DNA of 64,000 bases from Plutella xylostella (lineage: Eukaryota > Arthropoda > Insecta > Lepidoptera > Plutellidae), in assembly GCF_932276165.1 (NCBI RefSeq), contig NC_064006.1, forward strand, positions 7,826,501 to 7,890,500, written 5' to 3'. The notes below the pieces were generated by a model, which was not told the origin of the DNA, did no database searches, and worked only from the letters and a program-made list of their open reading frames with translations. Numbering within the stretch: position 1 is the stretch's first letter; each line of letters begins with the position of its first letter. The translations under genes were made by a program, and so were the position numbers. Shown in pieces: positions 37,501 to 49,500 of this stretch.

Positions 37501-40500
37501 GAACTCCAAATGAAGAAAGTGCCGAGAAGGCTACCAACTTACGCTCTCCACAAAACCCAACTCCTTCCTCTACCTAACATCCTATATTGGCTAATTAGGG
37601 TGCATACTCGGTCGATTATACTCCATTCCTACCCTTTCCTCGAGCGTGTGTTCCCCCCCCCTTAAAAACTGAGCGCCCCCCAGTAGGCGCGGCACTTTCC
37701 GTGATACAGGGTGACTCCTGGCTGGGTGGGTGCATTCATTCATTCATTCATACCTATATAGGTACCTAACACGACTAGCTATACCATACTAAGCACTCAA
37801 AATAATTATTAGCTTATTAATTAATATCTCCTTTGCAGCGAGTAATAACTTTAGTGCACAATACACATTCCTCTCACAAGCAGCATGCCATTGTTGTCAG
37901 GTGATAATGCATGAGGAACGTATGTTTAGTCCTTTCCTCGCCTGATTTAAGAAAGAAAGAAAAACGGTTCTAGTTTCTTGTTCTGAGGATCTACAGTACT
38001 ACAGTGTTTTTCATGTGTGATAGTTTATTGAAAACAACTAAAAAGATTACGTTTTCTCGCATACAAAGTGGCGCCTCTAGCGGAAGCCATAATGAAACTT
38101 TTGACGGATAAAGTATGCAGATGACAGTATAAACTACTAAACTTTTTTCGTAAATTGAAAAACCCGTACTAGAGGCTCTGAAAACATTGAAATTCCTTAA
38201 TATTTTTAGTGGTAAACCGGACTAAAAATATGTGCCCACTTCCCAATATTAGTTAAAGATAGTATTATACTATGTCTTGAAAAGCCACCACCAGGCATGC
38301 ACCGCCCCTTTGCGTAGATACAGGGGGGAGTTTAATCAGTTATTGACTGGAAGGCCGAATTATCTGCCTAGTAAGGTATTGAAACTGGGCCTTTTGTTGA
38401 TTACTCACTGCACCGCTATATTGTAAAAATAAAAATAAAACGTAAGTATAGTGCCACAAACTTATCTGTTCCGGTGACAGCGAACTAAATTGATCCATAT
38501 CTCATTACCTACTTACTAATGAATTGTATATTTTAAAACATTAGATGGGTTTATTAACACCGCAAGAGCGAAATAACAATACGAGCAAACTTAAAATCTT
38601 ATAGAATTAAGAAATATTAGAGATTTATTTGAGCTGTCACCGGAACAGATAAGTTTGTGGCACTATAAGTTGCATGAAAGGAGCCTCCTTTAGTAACGTA
38701 TCACTTAGTTCATACACAGAGTGTTGCTTAAGTGTTAAAGTAAAGAAGGAGAAAGGGGGCGACACAGGGTGTCAAGTCAACACAACTTCTGTTGTACGTT
38801 TTTTGGAAATTCGTGTACGTATAGACCTGGCGCACCACGGCAGTCAGCGACTGACCAAAATCAGACCAGCCAAACCTCTCACCACGGTGGCAAACCCTAA
38901 CATACAAATCTACCCCCTTATTCATAAAAAAAAGTTACTGGGCTCTTTAGTTATTGAACTGTGTTGTAGTTCTCTGTCAAAAAACAAATTATTCTCTGTC
39001 AGAGAGGGACAAAACAGTTCATTAGGTAAAGCGTCCAGTAACTTTTTTATGAATAAGGGGGTAGATTTGTATGTTAGTTGTCACCGCTGTCTGTCATCGA
39101 AACGCTAAGAGGAAAAAGAGTTAAAACGTTCTTAATGATCCAATAGCAGTCTCTTGCAAAATGTCTAAATCGGTAAGTTTCAGTGAATAATGATTCTGAA
39201 AGCAGCTGAAGGTTTCAGACAGCTAACAGAGCGTTTTGCGCTCACAAATTTATGTCCCAGTGCCAAAGTCTAGCACTAGCTTGAAAGGAAATGGCGGCAG
39301 GATTATACGACCAAATTGTGAAGTTCCATTTGAAACGTCATGTCCTATTTTTTTGATAGAAAAAGTGGAATTGCTGTGGATATGTCTTCAATAGTCTTCA
39401 TACTATAACAAAATAGACATATTTTGTTTTTTTATGAGGAAAAGAACATTATTTAGCTACCTAGTAATTCCTTTGTTTTATAGCTTCTTAATAAACAAGC
39501 TTAACTGTTTTATCCATACAAGCATGACTCTAGCTAGTTCTACCCCGACTGAGCTTAAGTTAACAACTTTACTTAGTTCAAAACGCACACGTCACTCCGT
39601 GTATGCGCGGGTAAAGCTGCACTGAACCGCGCCGTGTGTCGCCGGGTAAAGTTCAGTACCGTGATTAAGCCACTTTAATTATCTAGCACACCTTTTACTT
39701 AGCTTTACTTGGATTAACTATTTCAGTTCTACATTCCAATAGAGTAATAGCGACATCTACAGGGTGTTGAAAAGAGGGCACAAAGGAGAACATTTTGAAT
39801 TAAGTATTTTTGGAAAATCGTTTATTTAGAGCCAGTTGACAGATCATCATCTAAAGGACGTAATGTTCTACTGTTGGCCATAGGCCTATCTTGTATAATA
39901 CCACAAGTCTGTCCTCGGCCTTTCTCATCCAGCTTTTTGGCATCGTATGCAACGGACGGTATTTGGTACGGTGATTCAGTATTCTTTGTACAAATATTCA
40001 CACAAGTGGGTCCACTTCATCGGCATTGCCGACGCCGTTTGTCCATACATTATGACAATCCGTTTGGGCCGATACGTACACGATACGATACCGATAGGCA
40101 TCCCACGCTACGCTAAGTCGCTTACTAGTTCTCACAGATATCATCATTATTGTATTATCTCATGATTACCTATAGTTGTTGGTATTGCGTACAGTTATAG
40201 TTGATTATGCAGTGTCCGTTATCCGAAGTGCAGCTCGCGATATGCTCTATATACGCTTGGTACTGTCGGGTCCAGCTTCCTATAAAGCTGCGTACAGACC
40301 GGCCAAACGAACGCCCAACGAACGCCCAACGATATGGATGTTTATCATACATAATACAGGGTAGATTACAGCAACGAAGGTCAACGAAACCGTTATTCCT
40401 TGTAGTAAGAGTTAATTTAGAGATGCGCTTGGAACATCATATTGACTCTGTAAAGAATTGATTCTGCAACTACTTGCCTACAGGTTCCTAGAATAAAAAT

Positions 40501-43500
40501 AGTACGATTCTGCGCAAAATACGAGGACGCTTAAAGGCTATCAAATTCAAATAGTTCACTTGAAAACCAATTTAAAACTATTAAATTCTTAATTCCAATC
40601 AGTAAGAGAACGACAGTAATTTGAATGGCCCGGTCCAGCTGCATCGCATCAACGGCATTCCCGTTGGAGTAAAAAATGAATTGCTCCATTTCGCAGCCAT
40701 TTTGTAATTAAATTCCAATTTTATTCCCGCGAGATGGCGTTGGTACCGGAAGTGGAATGGATACCGGACGTCGACGCCACTTCCGGCGGATCTGTCATTC
40801 TGGTCGCTAGTTGTGATTAAGTTTGGTCGGTTTGGCCTAGATTTTAATGGAGTGCCGTTATTTTGGTCCTAGACTAGGTTAGGAATATATCTCAGTCTGT
40901 GGTGTAGACGACAGAATGATTTAGTGGACAGCTACTGGGTTGACAGCTTCGAATCCTAGCCGGGACATTTTATAACGACAAAGGTCAATCAAAACAATAT
41001 CGTCAATTCTAAACTGGTAGAATAGATACGTAATGAAGAGTGAGAAGAGTCTTTTAGCTTATTAGGTTATTAGCTTACAGTGACCTTTTTCAACTATCGG
41101 TAACTATACAATATGTATTGTTGGTACCCTTAAATATTATCTAATTACACTCAAGGGCAATGAAAAAGTTCCAGTGAGAAAATCACCAAATTACTCCTAA
41201 ACGGAAAAAAGTAACTTGATAACTCCTTCTGCAATATTGAAGTACATTTAACGACGCCTCAGAATATTACCAACCAAAAACGTTAATAATGTGGTTCAAT
41301 TTCCTATTAAATCTAAAAAAAAACTGGTCATCTGGTGTCCTAATTTTGTGAGTGGAACTGTTTCTTTGCACGTCAATGTATAAAGGTAAATATTTTGTTA
41401 AAATTTCCTATGAAATAAAATAAAAAAACTTATTGGGTATCTAGATTTTGTAAGTGGAAATGTTTATTTGCCCGTGAGTATAGTATAATTTATGTACGAG
41501 GTATTTATACTGCCTGTACATACAAAACTCAGGGTGACTGAGGCTTGTAGATTGCCATTCAAGACTACGGTTTCTCTTATCTCCTCAAGCTATCACATCC
41601 AGCTATCTAAGCAGTTGACCCACAAACAATTTAAGCCGAATCACGGCGCGCAATTAATTACAACTCTTAAATCGTTACCATTCTGTCCACTTTCACTGTA
41701 ATCTGGTTGAGGGTATAGTTCGGTCACTTTCTCTCGCGCGTCTGTGATTGATGGATGGTGGGAAAGAGATGGAAGTTATGTTGGACGTCACTATGTGCTA
41801 GTGTCCAGTGACAAATTAGCTATAATATCTTATTCTTGGTGTGATAGAAGATGACAAGACGTAGAGCTTACAGTACCATCATCGACACATTAGCAATAAG
41901 CAATCCATAAGCAACGCTGCTGCAATCTTATCTATCTTGTATGCGAGGATTTTTGTTTTTAAATTTGAATGAATAATTTATGGTCTTAAAGTAGTAATAA
42001 AATAAAGTATACCTATCTATCATACAGCTACAAGTGTTACACCGACTTTACCTCAAGTATCAAGATCACGCGTATAGAACCAAACCTGAGTCCATTATAT
42101 CTTGGATCAGTAACACTTTCTCATCACTCGTTCGTCTCTGTTGAATGTCATAATTGATCGATTAAAAGATAACTAGTCCAGTAGACAAATATCAAACTAC
42201 GAATTTAATTGGCCTCTCACTTACATGAACTTTTCCAAATAGCTAACTTAAAATAAACGTATTTTTCTAAATTACTTCTCAAGTTAACTGAATAAATTAT
42301 GAAAACGAAACAAATGTATGTAGATATGTATGATAAAATTATAGAAGAGAAACATTCTCCATAATACTTAGTTCTAGTGGTTTACAGAATCTGATCTAAG
42401 TTAACCTACTATTTATAATAATTGCCTATATGCTGCCTGCTAGCTTCACTGCCCCATAATATGTTTTCCCGTGGGAATTTCGGAATAAAAACCCTAGTAT
42501 TATACACAAGCGAATAACACACTTCACAGTAATCATATTCCGTAACCGTATTTAGATTAACCTACTTTTACTAGACGTAAAAGGATAACCCAGAAATAAC
42601 AGTGTATTCCTGGAAACTCAACCCAACCCATTAAAAGCGCAGTGTATTCTTAGATTGACCTATTGACCTAGGTCTTCCCTGCTATGGCACTACGATTTCT
42701 AAAAGCGATGCAGCTTTGGTTGAAATGTATTGCAAGCATGTGTGTATAGATTTAACTGGTAGGTAAAAGGCAGTGGAAACGATAATGTATTAGATATTAT
42801 GCTCCGATGTTACGCGTGGAGTTTCTTATCTCATTCTCATACGTTATTTTGGTGTATGTTCTTAGAATACGATTAATATAATAAAAGATAGGTATATGTT
42901 AAGGTCTTGATCGGCAAAGCCAAGTACTTACAGAGTATATAATTATATCTTCTAAGAATTGAGTTTAACACGACCAAGAAGGAGGGTAATGTTTTACCAT
43001 CACTATTTCACCGTCTTGTGTAAATTTATTAATTAATTAAAAAAAACCTTTTTATTTATAATCACACCATTTCTACCCTTCAACTCTTACTTGACTTCCA
43101 TACCACTGTGGAAGACAACACTGAAATCATATCCTGTACCATCATAATTTCCATCCAACCCTCCAACTAACTCCAACTCTCACCCCACAGCGGCCTACTT
43201 CTACGTGGGCACCTCTAAGTCCATCTCCGGCTCGGGCACCCGTCTCCGCGACGAGCGAGGTGCCTCCGCCCCTCTCCGCCGCTACCGGGGGGAGCCCGTC
43301 ACCCTCACCCTGCCTGAGGGGACTTCGCTGAAGGATGTGAAATGGTTCAGTGTTTGGTGCGACGAGTTCTCGGTAAGTGTTTAGGGTGGCTGTGAGTTTT
43401 AAGTTGGTGGCTGTCAGTTTTAAGTTTGTAGCTGTGAGTTTTAAGTTAATAGTTGTGAGTTTTAATTGTAAGTTGCTCGAGTTAATGAATCATGGCAATT

Positions 43501-46500
43501 CACAATGTAGCTAGCTGTAGCACAGAAAGCTTTAGATTGCATGCAGTAGCAGGATTTACGAGAGGCCTACGTCCAGCAGTGGACTGCTATAGGATGAAGA
43601 TGATTCACGAGCTATACGAAATGTGCCACGATTTATAAGTCACGTTATTACATTATAAAAATAATACCCCCTATTTTTTATCATCAACAAATAATTTTAA
43701 ATTATCCTATACATTTATATACATAGCTCGATTCCATCATGACAAAGACCTATAACCCACAAGTCACAACTTCCAAACTGCTTTCCCAGTTAGAAAGTTG
43801 TGATTTGTGGTTTATTGGGCTTTGTCATTAAAAAGTCGAATAGTCGAGCTGTGTTCAGCATAGATCTCTGAACCTCAATACCTCTGAACCTACCTCCCAA
43901 ACAACTTACCACTTCCCCCCACTAACACCCCACTCTACCCACCAGGTAAACTTCGGTGACGTGCGCATCCCACGTGACCTGGAGTATCCTCGACCCGCCA
44001 AGGTCGGAGCCCTGTCCGGAGTGCACGGAGTCTCCAGCGACAACATCGTGGTGGTCGACGCTCAGACGCTGCTCATACCCAACTTCTCTTATGATGGAGA
44101 GGCACCAGGTGGGTTGAGGTTTTGTGTTGCTTTAGAAGTACAATCGCCGCCAAAGCGTTTTTCCAAACTTTGCCCTGCGCCGTTTCTTCGGCATCTTCTA
44201 GATAGACATTCTAGGTATTGGGAGGGGTGGAACCCTCTGGCGATCTTCTACCGACAACGACCGACACATTAGCAATCCACAATCCAAAAGCAGTATCGCT
44301 TTATCTGTCAAACATCATTCAGATCCATACAAAGTGACGTCAGATTAGACAAGCGAGCGACGCTGCTTATGGATTGGTAGGTGGGGGACCCTTGGGGACC
44401 TGGAGTATCCTCGGCCTGCCAAGGTCGGAGCCCTGTCCGGGGTGCACGGAGTCTCCAGCGACAACATCGTGGTGGTCGACGCACAGACGTTGTTGATACC
44501 CAACTTCTCTTACGATGGAGAGGCACCAGGTGGGTTGAGGTTTTGTGTTGCTTTAGAAGTACAAGTGCCGCCAGTGGAAAACAATTTTTTTTTTAAAGCG
44601 TTTTTCCAAACTTTGCCCTCCGCCGTTTCTTCGGCATCTTCTAGATAGACATTCTAGGTATTGGGAGGGGTGGAACCCTCTGGCGATCTTTTACCGACAA
44701 CGACCGACACATCAGCAATCCACAATCCAAAAGCAGTATCGCTTTATCTGTCAAACATCATTCAGATCCATACAAGTGACGTCAGATTAGACAAGCGAGC
44801 GACGTTGCTTATGGATTGGTAGGTGGGGGACCCTTCGGGACCTGGAGTATCCTCGACCCGCCAAGGTCGGAGCCCTGTCCGGGGTGCACGGGGTCTCCAG
44901 TGACAACATCGTGGTGGTCGACGCTCAGACGTTGTTGATACCCAACTTCTCGTACGATGGAGAAGCACCAGGTTAGTTGAGGTTTTGTGTTGCTATTTTA
45001 TTGTTGGAGTCTTGACTCCTTCTTGTTAGTGGGCCGGTGAAAAAGACCTGTGGACTAGCCTATGTCATCGTGTTCCAAGTAGGCATAGTACTCAATGAGG
45101 TAAGAACTAGCTAACAGGGTATTAATGAAAATATTAAAATTTGATTGAGGATATCAAAATATAATAATTTACAGGTAATATTGTTAAGTATTAAACTTTA
45201 TTTCGAAAAACTGAAAAAACGAAACGAACTTAATGAAAAGTAAGTAATAATCGTTCATATTCGTGCAATAATTGAAACATTTCCGATAAAATTTTATACA
45301 TGGAAATTATTTTAATAGCGCTGAAGGAATATTTACATACTTACGAAATTAAACCAACATAATATCGATTTCAATATTCGCTAAATAAATAGTGTATTTA
45401 TTACTGGATATTAAAAATTCTGAATTTAAATAAGCTCTTCTCTTGCTTATTATGAACGAAAAAGAGAATTAAATTTACATGTGAAATTAAAAAATAATAA
45501 TACTCGAAGCTGCTGATAATCTATAATAAGTCTTTCTATGCCAGGCAGGCCGAGACGGAGATGGCGGGACGACCTGGACAAATTCGATAACAACTGGGCT
45601 GAGGGTGCACAGGATCGAAAGGTGTGGAAGATGAAAGGGGAGGCCTTTGCCCAGCAGTGGGAAAATAAGTAGGCTATTATATATATATATATAAGTCTTT
45701 CTATGGAGTTAAAGATTGAAAGCTTGCTTATTTGTAAAGCTTTTCCAGTGAAACAGACCGTTGGATGGAAATTACTATTTTTTTCGATCTCTCAGATAAT
45801 GGCTACGTGTGGGATAAAATACATGGTGTCAGTATCTGTAATTATGTTATAAGTGCATGTCTTTTATCCAGCTTTTATCCCACAGGTAGCTATTATGATT
45901 ATGAAACAGGCCAGGTACATAGGTAAAATGTTGTTGGTCTCAGTACTACATGAGGCTCCTATCCAAGTTCTCGTTTGATCGTGTTCCACGCCAGTGATTT
46001 TGTTCGCATCCATGACTCTTCACTAATATCCCTAAATTGCTTATTCGATCAATAGAAAGTACTTAGGTCCCTCCTCGCTCGAAGCACACTGAAATGTACA
46101 GTGATAAGTAAGGTTCTGCTCGTTGAAAGTTTGTGAAATGTACGTGCATAATATAATATATGAATGACTGAAGTAGGTATATGTAGGTATATATTTCATA
46201 GACACTGATAATAAAATGTAGAAAAAAATAAGTCGTGCAAAAATATAAAGACTTATGTGACGTCGCCAAAGATTGAAGGAAAACCTTGGGGAAAGTTTAT
46301 GCTGAGAAACCAATATGTTTTTATGGCTGAATAAAGATAACAACGCTGGCAAAACATCTCAAGCATACACAGCTTTTCTTTTAGAAAAAACGTTACGAAA
46401 TCTTAAGGTATACATTTATTTTAAAGATATTTTTTATAACTTTTTTGTGCATACTTTACAGTTCAGGTTTTACTATAGCTTATTTTACTCTCCCTCCATT

Positions 46501-49500
46501 TAACCCTCAAATTTAGCACACCCATAACAAATTCCTGTAAAGCTTCAACACTCAAGATCCTGACAAACCCTAATCTTTAACAACGGAAGTCATAACTGAG
46601 GAAGCCAAGCCGACGTGCGTTTATCCGTCCTTTTGTTATACAACCTTCACTGCAACACAAGCAAAAACCTACCTGAAATACTGAAGCTTAAGATCTACAC
46701 TTGCCGACTTGAGATTCTACAGGCTGCTCCATTGCAAACTTACGCGTGCAAGCGATTTGAAATCTGAATAGCTGGAGGTAAGGTCGGAAGTGGCGGGTGG
46801 CAGGTTGGTCTGTGATCGCTTTGTCAACTGTCACAGAGTCGCAGGTGTGAGGTGTACACAGATGAGTGTGGTCTGTGATGAATTCGACTGTTTATGACGG
46901 TTATTAAGCTTTAGAAAGGGTTCGTTTTTAACGGCGAAGAGTTATTATAAAGATAGGACTGGAATTGTGGCGGTAAAAGATGTTTGCGTTTAAGATTTTA
47001 AAGTTTTCGCTGGAAAATATGGAGAGTAAACTTTAAGATGTTTTTAACTTTTAAGGCAAATCTGCATGTTACAGATTATTTGAACATAATTTTGAATATT
47101 CTGTTCCTTCATTGTTCGAAATGACCTAACACTCTTTTCAAATAGAGGATGCTAAAGAGTCCATAAATTGGGAAATACACTTATTTACTTTTATGTAGCG
47201 ACTATAATTATGAAAGAATATAGTTTTGTATGACACACACGATGCCGATGTCACTATTTACCGACCGGAGCTCCGAGCTACGAGTTCAAATTTAATGTCA
47301 AACTCATAGAAATTTTTACGATTGACGTTTTACTCGAGATTGCTAGAATATCATTTTAAACCACCGAGATAAATGTCATCTAAGCTAAATCTCGGCATTG
47401 GAGATGATCTCCGCAACTCGTGAATCGATACCATGTCTTTACAACTACCTACAGTTTTTCGGCAACTTCTTGATTTTAATTTTTTCAACACTCTATTTCC
47501 CCTCTAGATGCGAAGTTCTGGGTGGGTCGCGGCGACAAGCCCTCGCCCCAGGGCATCCGCATCCCGGACGAGAATGGCAAGGAGACTCCGCTGCGGAGAT
47601 ACGACCGGAAGACCATCGTGCTCACTCTGCCCGGGGTAAGAACGACTTCTTGTTGTAATAGCGTGTCGATCCTACACTAATAAATAGGTAATAATAATAA
47701 ATATGTGGGGACATCTCACACACGGCCATCCGACCCCAAGCTAGGCAGAAACTTTTTTTTTTTTTTTTACGAGGGGGAAATCTTCAGAAAGATTCCCGCC
47801 GACCTCGGGGGAGGAAGGCGGGATATGTGGGATTTTTACCCACTAAAACCCCCTCGGTGGCCACCATCAGTGCAGGTAGGTGCTCCGGGATCTCCAGGGG
47901 AACGCACCGGAGTCACCTCGCACTGTGCCGCAGCTCTTCTCCGGGAGACTCAAGGTCTCCCCACTCCTTCGCTCTTCCCGGGGCCGCTATTATGCGGCGG
48001 CTCGGACCCCCGTCCTCACCGCCCACAGCCCCTAACCTCCTTTTGGTCGCCTTCTACGACGGGCAGGAGATACCGTAGCCTTATTCTTACTCCCGGGCTA
48101 CAGGGACGCGACGGGCTCACCTGGCCTGAGCCCTTCGCCGTCGCCTCCGAGCTGGATCGGCCCTCTCCCGATCTCGCTCTGCGGCCTCTTTCTGGACTAT
48201 GTCGGTCTCACAGCTAGGCAGAACCTGTGTTATGGGTGTCGGACAGCTGATACTCGTATATCTACACAAATAGATACATAGATAGATACTAAATACAAAT
48301 ATCAACACAAGACCCGAGTACAAATATCTGTCTTTAAACAAATATCTGCCCCAGCCGCCCAACTAACACCGAAGCGTAAAAAAAACTCTCATATAACTTG
48401 TATAATGGTTCCATTCGAAAATTAAAGTGTTAAGACATAGCTGTATAAGGGTGTAGGAGAGTGCTCTAACTCACTTATAACCACGAAAGAGGCCCACGAT
48501 TTTGAGAGTAAAGGCTTTAGAAAGTCTGTAAAACGGTGTCATTGAAGTGTTTAAGTTATAGAAAGCCTGTAGTACGGTATCATTGAAGTGCTAAAGTTAC
48601 TATAGAAGAGCGTTTAATCACTCTCAGCTAGAACTTTTACCGGTATAGTTGTGGTTGTAGAATGGTTATTTGACTCCCTAACTCTTATTTGTTTGGTAAA
48701 AAAGGGTTAAGTGAGTATGTTACCGTTTTTCGAATACACTTTTACCATACAAGTTGCATGTCTTTGAAAATAATAGTGTCAACAGCAATCATACCCGACA
48801 GTATTAGAGTGACAGTATTGATCATTACTAAATAACAGTAAATATAATATATTAACTTGACTTAACATGTTTTGTGAATTGAAAATAATATGCCATTGTA
48901 ATTTTACTGTAATGTATACCATATTTCCCACCTCAATTTTAATGCGCTCCGAATTTATTAAGGATTTCAAATGAAACATAAGTAAATATAAAATAGACGA
49001 CTCAATTTTGTATTTTTTTGTATCCTTGCTGTATGTCCATTAGTTTCATAAATCGATTGGCATGACTGGAATAACAAAATTCACATAAATAAGTAAGTAT
49101 TTTAAAGCAAAATATTGTTTATCCCAGCAATTTATAGGTTAGGTCGCCAATGCAAATGGCGAACTTACATTTAAGACACATAGACTCACCTAAGTCATCT
49201 ATTACACTTTTTGAAATAGAACACCCTTAGCCAAGGGTATTATGCAGTCTTAGTCGATCCGCACAGTCTTGCTTAACACCGTTACTTTTACAGTCTACTT
49301 GCCTAACGCAATAAGCGTAAGTTAAGTTAACCTTAAAGATTAAAACTGCATTGTTGAGTTTTCCAAAACTGTAAGAATCTTGTCTTACTGCACTCTTGAC
49401 AAAATCTCTTTTATAACCAATTCCTGCAGCCTAAATTCAATATGACACCTTAAGATTTATATGAGTATTAAAGGAAACCACTTAACAACCATAAGTGTTA

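Larger units (their letters stand above)
32376..37748 (+). mobile_element. near-complete LINE with OTU protease, endonuclease and RT (5.37 kb)
   Basis: The element is bounded by a perfect 25-bp target-site duplication. It has a long 5' untranslated region of about 1.55 kb, starting with a G+C-rich segment, then one coding region in two overlapping frames (33923-35920 and 35884-37419). A 330-bp 3' region ends in a (CATT)n run rather than poly-A. The plus strand is strongly A-rich. No separate ORF1 with zinc fingers was seen. The short tandem-repeat tail and endonuclease-RT layout suggest an RTE-like lineage (inference). The intact duplication suggests a recent insertion. Confidence 0.9.
28899..43190 (+). 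other. Skeletor-like intron 2 (14.3 kb)
   Basis: The intron contains the OTU-type LINE (32376-37748), two copies of a 209-215-bp MITE, a Helitron-like copy, a MITE at 38897-39077 and copies of the GGCATTGCCGACG-type repeat. From 40400 to 43190 it is AT-rich sequence with only short repeat scraps. No further exon was recognised. Confidence 0.6.
43976..44993 (+). repeat. tandem array carrying exon 4 copies (421/442 bp)
   Basis: The phrase GACCTGGAGTATCCTCG starts at 43976, 44397 and 44839. Each unit has 133 bp of exon 4 plus about 290-310 bp of intron. The intronic part contains a MITE-like section (AGCAATCCACAATCC and TGCTTATGGATTGGTA). Confidence 0.92.

Noticed and set aside
38674..39108. 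144-codon open frame
   Set aside because: It spans a MITE with inverted ends, and repeated peptide scraps on both strands reflect the palindrome.
44397..44971. Additional in-frame Skeletor exons
   Set aside because: The only nearby acceptor-like AG would put the copied exon out of frame from both possible donors.
47705..48217. 170-codon P/R-rich open frame
   Set aside because: It lies across the junction of a SINE and an antisense G+C-rich LINE 3' region. There are no domains and the poly-T is in frame.
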